Shown piece by piece: positions 54,051 through 64,000 of a stretch of 64,000 nucleotides of DNA; the stretch's first letter is position 1, and the number at the start of each line of letters is the position of its first letter. The position numbers were made by a program, and so were the translations under genes. The stretch is taken from assembly GCF_002265875.1 (NCBI RefSeq), contig NZ_NPFA01000002.1, positions 248,157 to 312,156 on the forward strand. The letters run 5' to 3'. The notes under the pieces were generated by a model, which saw nothing but the letters and a program-made list of their open reading frames with translations, was not told where the DNA came from and did not search any database. The DNA is from Marinococcus halophilus. GTDB lineage: Bacteria > Bacillota > Bacilli > Bacillales > Marinococcaceae.

Positions 54051-57000
54051 GTGCAGACCGACCGTCACATCCAGCAGGAACGTTTTGAGTTGCTACTTGA
54101 GCAGATTGGCATGCCGGAAGAAGAAACCAACCGTTATTTTACCGAAGGCCGCCTCGAAAAGCTTGTTATTCATAAAGAACAGAAGCAGTGGCATTTCCAT
54201 CTGACGCTTGCAGCACCGCTTCCGTTCACGGTGTACGCACTGCTGAAGGAGAAGCTGCAGTCCGCGTTTGAAAGCATCGCAGCTGTTGATTTCACGCTTC
54301 ATTACGAGGAAGGCACAACCGTGCCTGTGGACGCCGTCCCTGATTACTGGCCGCTTATAATGCAGAAGCTCGAACAGTATGATCCTCATCTGCGAATGAG
54401 GCTGAACGGGGGAGCGCCGTTTTTGCGGGAAGGCGAGCTGATTTTCCCGTGCAAAAGCGACATCGAAATGAATTCGCTCGGGCCGAAGCTGCAGCAGGCG
54501 ATGAATGATGTCCTGCCGCTGTTCGGCCTGCCGGCTGCCGCGTTCACCATGGAAGCCAAAACGAGCGATGAAGAAAAGGAACAGTTTGAAGAAAAGAAAA
54601 AGCAAGAAGAGCATTCGAAAGTAATAGAAGCAATGATGGAACGAAAGAAAAAAGAATCCGAAGCCGACTCCAAGCGAGCCTCCCAGTCGATTCAGATCGG
54701 CTACCCGATCAAAGACGAAGCAGTGCCGCTGAAGGATATCCGCGAGGAAGAACGCCGCGTGACCGTAGAGGGCTACATTTTCGAAGCAGAAACGAAGGAG
54801 CTCCGCAGCGGGCGGACGCTGTTAACGTTTAAAATTACCGACTACACAGATTCGATAATGATCAAAATGTTTTCCAAGGATAAAGAACAGGTGCCGCTGC
54901 TCGAAGCCGTGCAAAAGGGCATCTGGGTAAAGGCCCGTGGCGGCGTGCAGGACGATACATTCGTCCGTGACCTGGTGATGATCGCAAACGATGTCATCCA
55001 GGTGCAGGGAGCGTCCAAAACCGATGATGCCGAAGAAAAGCGTGTCGAGCTGCACGCCCACACGAACATGAGCCAGATGGATGCGACCGTTTCTGCCGGG
55101 GAATACGTGGCCCGGGCAGCCGAATGGGGGCACCCGGCGGTCGCAATTACGGACCACGGTGTCGTGCAGTCGTTTCCGGAAGCATACAATGCCGGCAAAA
55201 AGCACGATATTAAAGTGCTGTACGGCATGGAGGCGAACCTTGTGGATGACGGCGTTCCGATCGCTTACAACGAGGCGGATGTGGATCTTGAAACAGGGAC
55301 CTATGTCGTTTTTGACGTGGAAACAACCGGTCTGTCGGTCGTGTACGATTCCATCATCGAACTCGCAGCGGTTAAAGTAAAAGACGGCGAGATTATCGAC
55401 CGGTTTGAACGCTTTTCAAATCCGCATGAAAAACTGACCGATACCATTATTAACCTCACCGGCATCACAGACGATATGCTCGTCGACGCCCCGGAGATCG
55501 AGCCGGTACTGGAAGACTTCCACGCCTTTTCCAAGGACTCGGTGCTTGTTGCCCATAACGCAAGCTTTGATATGGGATTTCTCCGGGAGGGATACAAAAA
55601 AATTGGTAAAACGGCAGATATGCCGGTGATTGATACGCTCGAATTCGGCCGCTTTTTGTATCCGAATTTAAAAAACCACCGGCTGAATACGCTTTGTAAA
55701 ACGTTTGATATTGAACTCGTAAGCCATCACCGGGCGATTTACGATGCGGAAGCAACCGGTTATCTGCTTTGGAAAATGGTAAAGGATGCGCTCGCCCAGG
55801 ACATTACCAACCATAAACAGCTCAATGATAACATGGGCCAGTCCGGCTTTCACCGCCTGCGTCCGTCGCACTGCACTCTGATCGCCCAGACGCAGGAAGG
55901 GCTGAAGAATCTGTATCACCTCGTTACGCTGTCGCATCTGGAGTATTTTTTCCGGACGCCCCGGATCCCGCGTTCGAAGCTGCAGAAGTACCGCGAAGGC
56001 ATACTCGTCGGCTCGGCGTGTGACAAAGGCGAAGTGTTTGAAACGATGATGCAGAAGTCGGAGGACGAAGCGAAAAAAGCCGCTGAATTTTACGATTATC
56101 TCGAGGTACAGCCGCCGGAAAACTATGCGCATCTCGTGGAAAAGGAGCTTCTGAAAAGCTACGATGACGTTAGGGATGTGATTCAGAAAATTATCCGCAC
56201 CGGGGATGAACTGAATCTTCCGGTCGTTGCCACCGGCAACGCCCACTATATGGATGAGCACGACTACAGCTACCGGCAGATCCTGATTGCATCGCAGGGC
56301 GGGGCGAACCCGCTGAACAACCAGACACTTCCGCAGGTGCACTTCCGTACGACCGGGGAAATGCTTTCCTGCTTTGATTTTCTCGATGACCGCACGGCAG
56401 AAAGGATTGTGGTAGAAAACACACGGGCGATCGCTGACCAGGTGGAGACGATTCATCCGGTGCCAAGCGACCTGTATACACCAAACATCGAAGGCTCGGA
56501 CAAGGAAATACGCGAAATGTGCTACCGCCGGGCGGAAAGCATCTACGGCTCGCCAATACCGGAGCTTGTGAAAACCAGGCTCGATAAAGAGCTCGACAGT
56601 ATTATCGGTAACGGCTTTGACGTTATCTACCTGATTTCGCAGAAGCTCGTAAAAAAATCCCTCGAAGACGGCTATCTGGTCGGCTCCCGGGGCTCGGTCG
56701 GTTCGTCGTTTGTTGCCACGATGACAGAAATTACCGAAGTGAACCCGCTGCCCCCGCATTATGTTTGTCCGGAATGCAAGCAATCGACGTTTTTTGATGA
56801 CGGCTCGGTCGGCTCCGGCTTTGACCTGCCGGACAAGCAATGTGACAGCTGCGGCGTGGATATGATTAAAGACGGGCATGACATCCCGTTTGAAACCTTC
56901 CTCGGGTTTAAAGGTGATAAAGTTCCCGATATTGATTTGAACTTCTCCGGTGACTACCAGCCGCGGGCCCATAATTACACGAAAGAACTATTCGGCGAGG

Positions 57001-58346
57001 AGAAAGTCTACCGGGCAGGTACAATCGGAACCGTGGCGGACAAAACAGCGTACGGGTTCGTGAAAGGCTATCAGAGCGACCACGAGCTGCATCTGCGCGG
57101 AGCGGAAATCGACCGGCTGGTCAGTGGATGTACGGGCGTCAAACGGACGACCGGCCAGCACCCGGGCGGGATTATCGTCGTCCCGGATGAGTATGACATC
57201 CACGACTTCTGTCCAATCCAGTTTCCGGCGGACGACAAAACGTCGGAATGGAAAACGACGCACTTTGACTTTCATTCCATTCACGACAACCTGCTGAAGC
57301 TTGATATACTCGGCCACGATGATCCGACAGTTATACGCATGCTGCAGGATTTAAGCGGCATTGACCCACAGACCATTCCGACCGACGATGCGGAAGTGAT
57401 GAAAATCTTCGGCGGTCCGGAAGTACTCGGCGTCACGCCGGAGCAGATTAATTGTAAAACAGGCACGTACGGCATACCGGAGTTTGGCACCCGTTTTGTG
57501 CGGCAGATGCTTGAAGACACGAAGCCGTCGACGTTTTCCGAGCTGGTTCAGATTTCGGGTCTGTCGCACGGCGCGGACGTATGGGTCGGCAACGCCCAGG
57601 AACTGATCCAGAACGGCACGTGTGAGCTGAAGGACGTGATCGGCTGCCGGGACGACATTATGGTGTATTTGATTTATAAAGGCATCGAACACTCGCTCGC
57701 CTTTAAAATTATGGAATTTGTCCGTAAAGGACGCGGCCTTGACCCGGAATGGATCGAAGAAATGAAAAATCACGGCGTGCCGGAGTGGTACATTCAGTCC
57801 TGCCTGAAGATCAAGTACATGTTCCCGAAAGCGCACGCCACCGCCTATGTGCTGATGGCGGTCCGGATCGCCTACTTTAAAGTGCACCACCCGATACTGT
57901 TCTATGCAGCGTATTTTACGGTGCGGGCGGACGACTTTGATCTGCCGACCATGATTAACGGAAGCACCTCCATCCGCGCGAAGCTTGATGAAATTCAGGC
58001 TAAGGGCTTTGACGCCTCGCCAAAGGAAAAAAGCCTGGTGACGGTGCTCGAGCTCGCGCTTGAAATGACCGAGCGGGGCTATCGTTTCCAAAAGGTGGAT
58101 CTGTACCGTTCGGAGGCGAGCGAATTTGTCGTCGACGGCGACCAGTTGATCCCGCCGTTTAACGCTTTGGAAGGAGTGGGCACCAACGCCGCGGTTAATA
58201 TTGTGAAAGCCCGCGCTGACGGTGAATTCTTGTCCAAGGAAGATCTGCAGCAGCGCAGCAAGGCAACCAAAACGGTGATCGAGCATCTTGATCTGCACGG
58301 ATGCCTCGGCGGGCTGCCCGACACGAACCAACTTTCCTTGTTCTAA
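54051..58346 (+). CDS. polC: DNA polymerase III alpha subunit PolC (gram-positive type)
   Basis: Replicative polymerase of 1431 residues. N-terminal domain, OB domain ([25 protein letters not shown]), PHP domain split by an inserted 3'-5' exonuclease (FDVETTGLS near 415 with the DEDD acidic residues), palm with [12 protein letters not shown] (catalytic Asp pair near 955), helix-hairpin-helix and C-terminal domain. GTG 54051 is chosen: TGAGGCGAG lies 4-12 bases upstream, and a -10-like GATAAAAT at 54008-54015 would put transcription start past the in-frame ATG at 54018 (1442 residues). Confidence 0.96.
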   Translation: MQTDRHIQQERFELLLEQIGMPEEETNRYFTEGRLEKLVIHKEQKQWHFHLTLAAPLPFTVYALLKEKLQSAFESIAAVDFTLHYEEGTTVPVDAVPDYWPLIMQKLEQYDPHLRMRLNGGAPFLREGELIFPCKSDIEMNSLGPKLQQAMNDVLPLFGLPAAAFTMEAKTSDEEKEQFEEKKKQEEHSKVIEAMMERKKKESEADSKRASQSIQIGYPIKDEAVPLKDIREEERRVTVEGYIFEAETKELRSGRTLLTFKITDYTDSIMIKMFSKDKEQVPLLEAVQKGIWVKARGGVQDDTFVRDLVMIANDVIQVQGASKTDDAEEKRVELHAHTNMSQMDATVSAGEYVARAAEWGHPAVAITDHGVVQSFPEAYNAGKKHDIKVLYGMEANLVDDGVPIAYNEADVDLETGTYVVFDVETTGLSVVYDSIIELAAVKVKDGEIIDRFERFSNPHEKLTDTIINLTGITDDMLVDAPEIEPVLEDFHAFSKDSVLVAHNASFDMGFLREGYKKIGKTADMPVIDTLEFGRFLYPNLKNHRLNTLCKTFDIELVSHHRAIYDAEATGYLLWKMVKDALAQDITNHKQLNDNMGQSGFHRLRPSHCTLIAQTQEGLKNLYHLVTLSHLEYFFRTPRIPRSKLQKYREGILVGSACDKGEVFETMMQKSEDEAKKAAEFYDYLEVQPPENYAHLVEKELLKSYDDVRDVIQKIIRTGDELNLPVVATGNAHYMDEHDYSYRQILIASQGGANPLNNQTLPQVHFRTTGEMLSCFDFLDDRTAERIVVENTRAIADQVETIHPVPSDLYTPNIEGSDKEIREMCYRRAESIYGSPIPELVKTRLDKELDSIIGNGFDVIYLISQKLVKKSLEDGYLVGSRGSVGSSFVATMTEITEVNPLPPHYVCPECKQSTFFDDGSVGSGFDLPDKQCDSCGVDMIKDGHDIPFETFLGFKGDKVPDIDLNFSGDYQPRAHNYTKELFGEEKVYRAGTIGTVADKTAYGFVKGYQSDHELHLRGAEIDRLVSGCTGVKRTTGQHPGGIIVVPDEYDIHDFCPIQFPADDKTSEWKTTHFDFHSIHDNLLKLDILGHDDPTVIRMLQDLSGIDPQTIPTDDAEVMKIFGGPEVLGVTPEQINCKTGTYGIPEFGTRFVRQMLEDTKPSTFSELVQISGLSHGADVWVGNAQELIQNGTCELKDVIGCRDDIMVYLIYKGIEHSLAFKIMEFVRKGRGLDPEWIEEMKNHGVPEWYIQSCLKIKYMFPKAHATAYVLMAVRIAYFKVHHPILFYAAYFTVRADDFDLPTMINGSTSIRAKLDEIQAKGFDASPKEKSLVTVLELALEMTERGYRFQKVDLYRSEASEFVVDGDQLIPPFNALEGVGTNAAVNIVKARADGEFLSKEDLQQRSKATKTVIEHLDLHGCLGGLPDTNQLSLF

Positions 58347-58359
58347 ACAGCGGGGAGAC

Positions 58360-58388
58360 TTGCGGAATTGCGCGAAACGTGCTATGAT
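58360..58388 (+). promoter_or_regulatory. Promoter between polC and rimP
   Basis: TTGCGG at 58360-58365, 17-base spacer, TATGAT at 58383-58388. The predicted start (about 58395) is only 25 bases before a hairpin terminator. Confidence 0.6.
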
Positions 58389-58419
58389 AATGGGCAGTGA
58401 GAGGTATATCGAGACGGCG

Positions 58420-58450
58420 AAAGAGTGGGTAAACACCCACTCTTTCATTT
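58420..58450 (+). terminator. Terminator or attenuator before rimP-nusA
   Basis: Perfect eleven-base stem AAAGAGTGGGT (58420-58430) with ACCCACTCTTT (58434-58444), three-base loop, then TTTCATTT. Ends polC transcripts and would also end transcripts from 58360-58388 after about 55 bases. Confidence 0.82.
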
Positions 58451-58535
58451 ATGGTTGAAGCTTTCTGCATAAAATAAACTATATACTATCATTGGAAGAA
58501 ATGAAGATGATGACAAAGCAGCAGGGAGGTACGTA

Positions 58536-59006
58536 ATGAAAGAAAGTATTAAAGACATTGCAGCACGCCTGGCACGGCCGATTGCTGAAGAACTGGACCT
58601 GGAACTGGTGGATACAGAGTATAAAAAAGAAGGAAAAAATTGGTACCTTCGGGTGTTTGTGGACAGTCCCTCCGGTGTGCATCTTGAGGACTGCGGACGG
58701 GTGAGCGAACGACTGAGTGAACAGCTCGACGACCTGGACCCGGTTCAGGAAGCTTATTATCTGGAAGTTTCTTCGCCGGGCGCGGAGCGTCCACTGAACA
58801 ACGAAGCAGACATCCGCCGTTCAGTCGGAAAAAACGTGTACGTGACCACGTATGAACCCGTTGAAGGGGAAAAAGCGTTCGAAGGAAAGCTGAGTGACTT
58901 CAAAGACGGAGAGCTTTTGATTTTCACCAAACAGAAACAGAAGGAACGCACGGTTCATGTACCATACAGTAAAGTAGCTAAAGCAAGGCTCGCTATCATT
59001 TTTTAA
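58536..59006 (+). CDS. rimP: Ribosome maturation factor RimP
   Basis: Protein of 156 residues needed for 30S assembly. N-terminal domain (ARPIAEELDLELVDTEYKKEG, WYLRVFVDSPSGVHLEDCGRVS, VSSPGAERPL) and a C-terminal SH3-like domain (LSDFKDGELLIF). GGGAGGT lies 5 bases before the ATG. Leads the rimP-nusA-infB operon. Confidence 0.95.
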   Translation: MKESIKDIAARLARPIAEELDLELVDTEYKKEGKNWYLRVFVDSPSGVHLEDCGRVSERLSEQLDDLDPVQEAYYLEVSSPGAERPLNNEADIRRSVGKNVYVTTYEPVEGEKAFEGKLSDFKDGELLIFTKQKQKERTVHVPYSKVAKARLAIIF

Positions 59007-59046
59007 CGGTGCGGCGGGCATCGAGAAAAAGGAGGATCTTAATTCC

Positions 59047-60162
59047 ATGAATGCAGACTTTATGGAAGCATTGGACGTACTGGAAAAAGACAAAGGAATC
59101 GATAAAGAAATAGTGCTTGAAGCGATCGAAGCCGCGTTGATTTCCGCCTACAAGCGAAACTTCAACCAGGCACAGAACGTCCGGGTGGATGTCAATCGTG
59201 ACACCGGATCGATTCAGGTATTTGCCCGCAAAGAAGTAGTCGAAGAGGTATTCGATCCGCGGCTTGAAATCTCCCAGGAGGAAGCGCAGGCTATCAGCCC
59301 GTCGTACGAGCTTGACGACGTAGTGGAAATGGAAGTCACTCCGAAGAACTTCGGGCGTATTGCAGCCCAGACGGCAAAGCAGGTCGTGACCCAGCGCGTG
59401 CGTGAAGCAGAGCGCGGCATTATTTATTCTGATTTTATCGACCGCGAAGAAGATATTATGACCGGCATTGTGCAGCGCCAGGACCACCGCTTTATCTACG
59501 TGGATCTCGGAAAAGTAGAAGCTCTGCTGCCCCAGAGCGAACAGATGCAAAATGAAACGTACAACCATAATGACCGCCTGAAAGCGTACATCACGAAAGT
59601 GGAAAAAACGACCAAAGGTCCGCAGATTGTTATCTCCCGTACGCACCCGGGCTTATTGAAGCGGCTGTTTGAGCTTGAAGTACCGGAAATTTACGACGGT
59701 ACAGTAGAGATCATTTCAGTGGCACGGGAAGCAGGCGACCGCTCGAAAATTTCGGTGTTTGCGGATGATCCGGAAGTGGATCCGGTCGGCTCCTGCGTAG
59801 GGCCGAACGGCCAGCGCGTCCAGACCATCGTCAAAGAGCTGAAGGGTGAAAAAATTGACATCGTGCAATGGTCGGAAAATCCGGTGGAATATGTGGCGAA
59901 TTCCCTAAGCCCGGCGAAAGCCCTGGATGTGCAGGTAAATGAAGAAGAAAAAAGCACGCTCGTCGTAGTGCCGGACTACCAGCTGTCTCTTGCTATTGGC
60001 AAGCGCGGGCAGAACGCCCGTCTGGCCGCCAAGCTTACCGGCTGGAAAATCGATATTAAAAGTGAAACTGAAGCTGAAGAGCTTGGTATTTTCTCCCCGG
60101 AGGATGCCGAAGAAATTCCGGTAACGAGCACAAGCATTGATTTAGACACAGAAGATTTGTAA
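59047..60162 (+). CDS. nusA: Transcription termination/antitermination factor NusA
   Basis: Elongation factor of 371 residues that binds RNA polymerase and nascent RNA and affects pausing and termination. N-terminal domain ([18 protein letters not shown]), S1 domain (about 135-200), KH1 and KH2 ([41 protein letters not shown]). No C-terminal acidic repeats, as usual for firmicutes. AAAGGAGGA precedes the ATG. Confidence 0.98.
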   Translation: MNADFMEALDVLEKDKGIDKEIVLEAIEAALISAYKRNFNQAQNVRVDVNRDTGSIQVFARKEVVEEVFDPRLEISQEEAQAISPSYELDDVVEMEVTPKNFGRIAAQTAKQVVTQRVREAERGIIYSDFIDREEDIMTGIVQRQDHRFIYVDLGKVEALLPQSEQMQNETYNHNDRLKAYITKVEKTTKGPQIVISRTHPGLLKRLFELEVPEIYDGTVEIISVAREAGDRSKISVFADDPEVDPVGSCVGPNGQRVQTIVKELKGEKIDIVQWSENPVEYVANSLSPAKALDVQVNEEEKSTLVVVPDYQLSLAIGKRGQNARLAAKLTGWKIDIKSETEAEELGIFSPEDAEEIPVTSTSIDLDTEDL

Positions 60163-60180
60163 AAATGAGGGTGAACGGCT

Positions 60181-60456
60181 ATGGCTAAAAAAATTCCCAT
60201 GAGAAAGTGCATCATTACTGGAGAGGAAAAGCCCAAGAAAGAATTGGTGCGAGTCGTTCGGGACCCGGATAACACCGTTTTTGTCGACCGCTCGGGTAAA
60301 AAGAACGGGCGGGGCGCGTATTTAACAGACAGTGATGATGTTTTTTTACAGGCGAAAGCAAAAGATTCGTTGAGCCGCCATTTAAAGGTGAATATATCGA
60401 GCGATGATTACGATCGTCTTATAGAAGAGCGCAGAGGCGTAAAGCATGAACGATAA
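60181..60456 (+). CDS. rnpM: YlxR family RNase P modulator RnpM
   Basis: Protein of 91 residues with [41 protein letters not shown] and a basic C-terminus. The GRGAY motif marks the YlxR family, reported to bind RNase P RNA and lower its activity. Overlaps the next gene by 11 bases. Confidence 0.92.
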   Translation: MAKKIPMRKCIITGEEKPKKELVRVVRDPDNTVFVDRSGKKNGRGAYLTDSDDVFLQAKAKDSLSRHLKVNISSDDYDRLIEERRGVKHER

Positions 60457-60757
60457 AGCATTGTCTTTTCTCGGGCTTGCCGCCCGGGCAGGAGAGCTGA
60501 AAAGCGGTGACGACACCGTTCTTAAAACCGTACAGGCAAAAAAAGCACATCTCGTTATCGTCGCCGGGGATGCTTCGGCCAATACGATTAAAAAATTCAC
60601 GGATAAAACGAGCTTTTATTCATGTCCTTTTCGGGTTGCGGGAACAAAAGCCGATCTCGGTGCAGCGATCGGAAAAGAAGCAAGAACCATTTTATCCGTC
60701 ACTGAACGCGGCTTTGCCAAAAAGCTGATAAAATTGATAGATGAAGAAATAAAATGA
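60446..60757 (+). CDS. rplGA: L7Ae-family K-turn-binding protein YlxQ
   Basis: Protein of 103 residues of the L7Ae/L30e fold (FLGLAARAGELKSGDDTVLKTVQAKKAHLVIVAGDASANTIKKF in several short motifs) that binds kink-turn RNA. Its cellular role is not firmly known. Start overlaps the end of rnpM. Followed by a mini-ORF and infB. Confidence 0.92.
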   Translation: MNDKALSFLGLAARAGELKSGDDTVLKTVQAKKAHLVIVAGDASANTIKKFTDKTSFYSCPFRVAGTKADLGAAIGKEARTILSVTERGFAKKLIKLIDEEIK

Positions 60758-60770
60758 GAAGGACGTGTAG

Positions 60771-60833
60771 ATGGACGAAAAACGAACAACATTCACAAAC
60801 GATATCTTTGGAAGGAAAGTGATGTCACTATGA
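60771..60833 (+). CDS. Possible 20-residue upstream ORF coupled to infB
   Basis: ATG at 60771, GAGAAGGAC 6-14 bases upstream, encoding [20 protein letters not shown], ending at TGA whose first base pair overlaps the infB ATG (CTATGA). It might be a translated leader that couples or tunes IF2 synthesis. It does not resemble the missing IF2 N-terminal domain. Only context supports it. Confidence 0.35.
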   Translation: MDEKRTTFTNDIFGRKVMSL

Positions 60834-62695
60834 GTAAAGTGAGAAGCAATAAAACACGAAACACCCAGGGAAACAGAGGCCCAAGCAAGAAAAAGACCAA
60901 CCAAAAACGCCCGGGCGGGGGCCGTAAAGAGCAGCAGGCTACTCCTGAAAAAATTACGTTTGCCGGCAGCCTCTCCGTCGGGGAACTGGCAGAAAAACTG
61001 AACAAAGAAAGCTCGGAAGTCATCAAAAAATTAATGAACCTCGGCGTAATGGCGACCATTAATGAAACGCTCGAGGCAGAAACCATTGAACTGATCGCCA
61101 CGGATTACGGCGTAGAGGTGGAGCAGGAAGAAGTGGTGGATGAACTCGATATTGATAACTATGTCGAGCAGGACGACCCGGCAAAGCTGCAGGAACGCCC
61201 GCCGGTAGTAACCATTATGGGTCACGTCGACCACGGGAAGACGACGCTGCTTGACTCCATCCGCCACACAAAAGTCACCTCCGGGGAAGCGGGCGGCATT
61301 ACCCAGCATATCGGCGCCTATCAGGTGGAAGAAAATAACAAACTGATCACCTTCCTCGACACGCCCGGTCACGCAGCATTCACGACCATGCGTGCGCGCG
61401 GTGCGGAAGTAACCGACATTACAATTCTAGTCGTCGCAGCCGACGACGGCGTAATGCCTCAGACAAGGGAAGCCATTAACCACGCCAAGGCGGCTGAGGT
61501 GCCGATCATTGTCGCGGTAAACAAGATGGATAAAGAAGGCGCCAACCCCGACCGTGTGATGCAGGAACTCATGGAATTCCAATTAGTGCCGGAAGCATAC
61601 GGCGGAGATACAATCTTTGTGAACCTTTCCGCGATCAACGGTGAAGGTATCGACGAACTGCTTGAAATGATCCTGCTCGTGGCCGAAGTGGAAGACTTCA
61701 AAGCAAATCCGGACAAGCGTGCGCGCGGAAGCGTCGTAGAAGCAGAGCTTGATAAAGGGCGCGGGCCGGTGGCTACCCTGCTCGTTCAAAACGGTACGCT
61801 GCATGTCGGCGAGCCGATTGTCGTCGGCAACGCCTTCGGACGAATCCGGGCGATGGTAGACGATCTTGGCCGCCAGGTGAAAAGCGCGGGGCCGTCCAAG
61901 CCAGTGGAAATTATCGGCCTGAACGATGTGCCGCAGGCAGGCGACCCGTTTGTTGTCTTTGAAGAAGAGAAAAAAGCCCGCCAGATCGCTGATGCGCGTA
62001 AGAGCCGGGCAAAGGATGCCGAGCGTGCACAAACCTCGAAGATCAACCTGGACGATCTGTTCAGCCAGATTCAGGAAAACGACATGAAAGAAATTAACGT
62101 GATCGTTAAAGCGGACGTACAGGGTTCGGTCGAAGCGCTTCGCGGTTCGCTTGAAAAAATAGAAGTGGAAGGCTGCAAAATCAATATCGTACACGCCGGC
62201 GCCGGCGCGATTGCAGAATCAGACGTCATCCTTGCTTCAGCTTCCAACGCGATCATTATCGGCTTTAACGTCCGTCCCGACGTAAACGCCAAGCGTACGG
62301 CGGATGCAGAAAATGTGGATCTTCGTCTCCACCAGGTTATCTACAATGCGATTGACGAAATTGAGACAGCCATGAAAGGTATGCTCGACCCGGTCTATGA
62401 AGAGCGCGTGCTCGGACAGGTTGAGGTGCGCCAGCTGTTCAAAGTTTCCCGCGTTGGTACCATTGCCGGAAGCTATGTGCTCGAAGGCAAAATCACCCGG
62501 GACTCCAAAGTACGGGTCGTACGAGACGGCGTCGTTATTTTCGACGGCGGCATCAAGGACCTGAAGCGTTATAAAGATGACGCCAAGGAAGTTGCAGCCG
62601 GCTATGAGTGCGGTGTGACCCTCGAAAACTTTAACGACCTTAAGGAAGGCGACATTATGGAGCCGTATATCATGGAGGAAGTTAAACGCACATGA
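60830..62695 (+). CDS. infB: Translation initiation factor IF-2, short form
   Basis: GTPase of 621 residues that brings initiator tRNA to the 30S subunit. After a basic N-terminal stretch of about 40 residues come the IF2-N helical domain ([32 protein letters not shown]), G domain (GHVDHGKTT near 127, DTPGHA, NKMDKEG), domain II, III and the tRNA-binding C-terminal domain. The extra N-terminal subdomain of B. subtilis IF2 (716 residues) is missing; only 72 bases separate infB from rplGA, so it cannot be hidden upstream. AAGGAAAG precedes the start. Confidence 0.96.
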   Translation: MSKVRSNKTRNTQGNRGPSKKKTNQKRPGGGRKEQQATPEKITFAGSLSVGELAEKLNKESSEVIKKLMNLGVMATINETLEAETIELIATDYGVEVEQEEVVDELDIDNYVEQDDPAKLQERPPVVTIMGHVDHGKTTLLDSIRHTKVTSGEAGGITQHIGAYQVEENNKLITFLDTPGHAAFTTMRARGAEVTDITILVVAADDGVMPQTREAINHAKAAEVPIIVAVNKMDKEGANPDRVMQELMEFQLVPEAYGGDTIFVNLSAINGEGIDELLEMILLVAEVEDFKANPDKRARGSVVEAELDKGRGPVATLLVQNGTLHVGEPIVVGNAFGRIRAMVDDLGRQVKSAGPSKPVEIIGLNDVPQAGDPFVVFEEEKKARQIADARKSRAKDAERAQTSKINLDDLFSQIQENDMKEINVIVKADVQGSVEALRGSLEKIEVEGCKINIVHAGAGAIAESDVILASASNAIIIGFNVRPDVNAKRTADAENVDLRLHQVIYNAIDEIETAMKGMLDPVYEERVLGQVEVRQLFKVSRVGTIAGSYVLEGKITRDSKVRVVRDGVVIFDGGIKDLKRYKDDAKEVAAGYECGVTLENFNDLKEGDIMEPYIMEEVKRT

Positions 62696-62967
62696 TCGGT
62701 GTAGTCCATGTAGAGTGCATGCTTTATGAAGCGAGTCATTTAAAGCAGAAGCGGGCGGTGCTTCAGAGCGTGAAAACGAAGCTGAAGCAGCGGAACCTCT
62801 CCGTGGCAGAAACGGATTATCAGGAGCTTTGGCAGCGGGCAGCTCTTTCGATTGTCAACGTGCATAACGAAAAGGCAGGGGCGGAAAAAGAGCTGCAGCG
62901 TGCCATTCATATGATTGAAAGTTATACGGAATGGGAAATAACCTCCGTACACTATGAATGGTTATAG
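62692..62967 (+). CDS. ylxP: YlxP, DUF503 family protein
   Basis: Protein of 91 residues with [49 protein letters not shown] in short conserved motifs, a ferredoxin-like alpha/beta fold. Conserved between infB and rbfA; function unproven, a ribosome-related role is likely by context. Overlaps infB by ATGA. Confidence 0.9.
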   Translation: MIGVVHVECMLYEASHLKQKRAVLQSVKTKLKQRNLSVAETDYQELWQRAALSIVNVHNEKAGAEKELQRAIHMIESYTEWEITSVHYEWL

Positions 62968-62978
62968 GAGGAACAGTT

Positions 62979-63329
62979 ATGGCTAATATACGTGCTCAGC
63001 GTGTAGGAGAGCAGATTAAAAAAGAAGTCTCGGATATTTTTGCGCGCGGAATCAAGGACCCGCGGGTGCAGTTTGTGACGGTGACTGACGTGGAAGTGAC
63101 CGGAGATCTGCAGCAGGCAACGATCTTTGTCACCGTTCTCGGAGAAGAAAAAGACAAAGAGGAAGCGTTTCAGGGCCTTGAAAAAGCCCGGGGATTCATC
63201 CGCAGTGAAATCGGAAAACGAATTCAGCTTCGCAAAACACCGGAAATCTTCTTTTCTTTCGATGAATCGATTGAATACGGCAACCGTATTGAATCGCTGC
63301 TGCGCGATTTAAATGAACGGGAAAAGTAG
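62979..63329 (+). CDS. rbfA: Ribosome-binding factor A
   Basis: KH-like protein of 116 residues that helps mature the 5' end of 16S r[42 protein letters not shown] and [20 protein letters not shown] are diagnostic. ATG 62979 follows AGGAGGA; an in-frame start at 62958 overlaps ylxP and is less likely. Confidence 0.96.
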   Translation: MANIRAQRVGEQIKKEVSDIFARGIKDPRVQFVTVTDVEVTGDLQQATIFVTVLGEEKDKEEAFQGLEKARGFIRSEIGKRIQLRKTPEIFFSFDESIEYGNRIESLLRDLNEREK

Positions 63330-63336
63330 AAGACAG

Positions 63337-63385
63337 AAGCTGTTTTAAAGTTGGGAGAGCTGTTGCTGACTTTGAAACAGCTTTT
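63337..63385 (+). terminator. Hairpin terminator between rbfA and truB
   Basis: AAGCTGTTT-T-AAAGT (63337-63351) pairs with ACTTT-G-AAACAGCTT (63369-63383) with one internal mismatch, 17-base loop, TTTT at 63382-63385. Probably reduces truB relative to rbfA. Confidence 0.65.
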
Positions 63386-63429
63386 CCTATGTACATGAAT
63401 TCTGTAATGGAAGTGAGCGAAACGGCCCT

Positions 63430-64000
63430 ATGATTGATGGAATCATTCCTTTGTGGAAAGAAGCAGGTGTTACGTCCCATGATTGTGTAGCGCGGGCGCG
63501 CCGGCTGCTGAAAACAAAAAAAGTTGGTCATTCCGGCACGCTTGATCCATCCGTGACCGGAGTGCTTCCGCTTTGTATCGGAAAAGCCACTAAAGCGGTG
63601 GATTACCTGCACGAAGCTCCAAAGGCATACGAAGGGGTTATCACTCTCGGAAGAGCGACAACCACTGAAGACGCCGACGGGGAGACGGTGGAAGCCCTCG
63701 CTGTAGAGACGGCACCGGCAAAGCAGCGCATTGAGGAGGCGCTCCAAGCTTTAAGTGGTTCGGTAACCCAAGTGCCTCCGATGTTTTCAGCTGTTAAAGT
63801 CCGGGGGCGCAAGCTGTATGAATATGCCCGTGAAGGCATAGAGGTCGAGCGTCCAGTCCGGGAGGCCTGCATTTACGACTTTCGGCTGCTTGAAATGGAC
63901 GACGCTCCGCGGGGCGGGGAATTTTCCTTTAAAATTCGGGTGAGCTGCAGTAAAGGAACCTACGTGCGCACGCTTGCTGTCGATGCTGGAAAGAAGCTCG
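63430..64000 (+). CDS. truB: tRNA pseudouridine-55 synthase TruB (3' end outside window)
   Basis: First 190 residues of the enzyme that makes pseudouridine 55 in the tRNA T-loop. IDGIIPLWKEAGVTSHDCVARAR, the catalytic Asp in GHSGTLDPSVTGVLPL (near 38), TTTEDADGE, QVPPMFSAVKVRGRKLYEYAREG and CSKGTYVRTLAVD are present. The frame is open at the right edge. Start 63430 has only a weak ribosome-binding site (GGAAGTGAGCG, 13 or more bases away). Confidence 0.95.
   Translation, partial: MIDGIIPLWKEAGVTSHDCVARARRLLKTKKVGHSGTLDPSVTGVLPLCIGKATKAVDYLHEAPKAYEGVITLGRATTTEDADGETVEALAVETAPAKQRIEEALQALSGSVTQVPPMFSAVKVRGRKLYEYAREGIEVERPVREACIYDFRLLEMDDAPRGGEFSFKIRVSCSKGTYVRTLAVDAGKKL

Noticed and set aside
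55668-56972. 434-residue open frame on the - strand
   Set aside because: It lies wholly within polC, has no ribosome-binding site or recognisable motif, and its composition (His, Phe, Arg-rich) is that of an antisense frame.
57351-58448. 365-residue open frame on the - strand, running past the polC stop
   Set aside because: Almost all of it is antisense to polC. The part beyond the polC stop falls in the promoter-terminator region, and there is no ribosome-binding site.
60758-60829. Frameshifted remnant of the long IF2 N-terminus
   Set aside because: Only 72 bases are available after rplGA and the three frames show nothing like the expected MRVYEYAK-type sequence.
1-64000. CRISPR arrays, insertion sequences, tRNA or rRNA genes
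   Set aside because: No regularly spaced repeats, transposase frames, cloverleaf sequences or rRNA stretches were recognised; all long frames fit known housekeeping or flagellar genes.

Overview
The window is a 64 kb chromosomal segment from a Bacillaceae-type firmicute. The order ftsY-ylxM-ffh-rpsP-khpA-ylqD-rimM-trmD-rplS ... codY-[fla/che]-rpsB-tsf-pyrH-frr-uppS-cdsA-dxr-rseP-proS-polC-rimP-nusA-rnpM-rplGA-infB-ylxP-rbfA-truB is, from memory, almost the same as in Bacillus subtilis. Base composition is near 50% GC and many surface or flexible protein regions are glutamate-rich, which hints at a halophilic or alkaliphilic relative; that is inference. Every supported gene is on the + strand, consistent with a highly expressed, replication-codirected arm.

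Layout. 1-5017: protein targeting (ftsY, ylxM, ffh), then ribosome and tRNA genes (rpsP, khpA, ylqD, rimM, trmD, rplS), with sigma-A promoters at 370-398, 2154-2182 and 4557-4585. 5103-9198: signal peptidase, rbgA, rnhB and the FliK-like/FlhB-like pair ylqG-ylqH. 9228-12452: sucCD and dprA. 12585-19985: topA-trmFO-xerC-hslVU-codY, closed by a strong terminator. 20145-44445: one long fla/che operon (31 genes, flgB to swrB) for basal body, C-ring, export gate, hook, CheY/CheC/CheD/CheB, sigma-D and SwrB. 44449-53980: rpsB, tsf, pyrH, frr, uppS, cdsA, dxr, rseP and proS. 54051-64000: polC, then the rimP-nusA-rnpM-rplGA-infB-ylxP-rbfA-truB translation/transcription operon, truB running off the right edge.

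How it works together. The fla/che operon encodes nearly the whole flagellar type III export machine and motor rotor plus the sigma factor for late genes. CodY, encoded just upstream, is a known direct regulator of this operon in B. subtilis. The flanking genes are the translation and cell-envelope core.

Departures from the expected pattern. (i) cheA and cheW are absent between cheB and cheC, CheB has lost its receiver domain, and CheC has lost the Asn of its first phosphatase site: a remodelled chemotaxis block. (ii) HslV lacks an N-terminal Ser/Thr directly after Met1. (iii) IF2 lacks its N-terminal subdomain and starts by overlapping the stop codon of a 20-codon mini-ORF. (iv) flgE is bracketed by GC-rich hairpins, one of which sits between a Shine-Dalgarno-like sequence and the swrD start. 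(v) A promoter followed at once by a terminator lies between polC and rimP. No mobile elements, CRISPR arrays, tRNA or rRNA genes were seen. I see no wholly new multi-gene system; the chemotaxis remodelling is the strongest lead.
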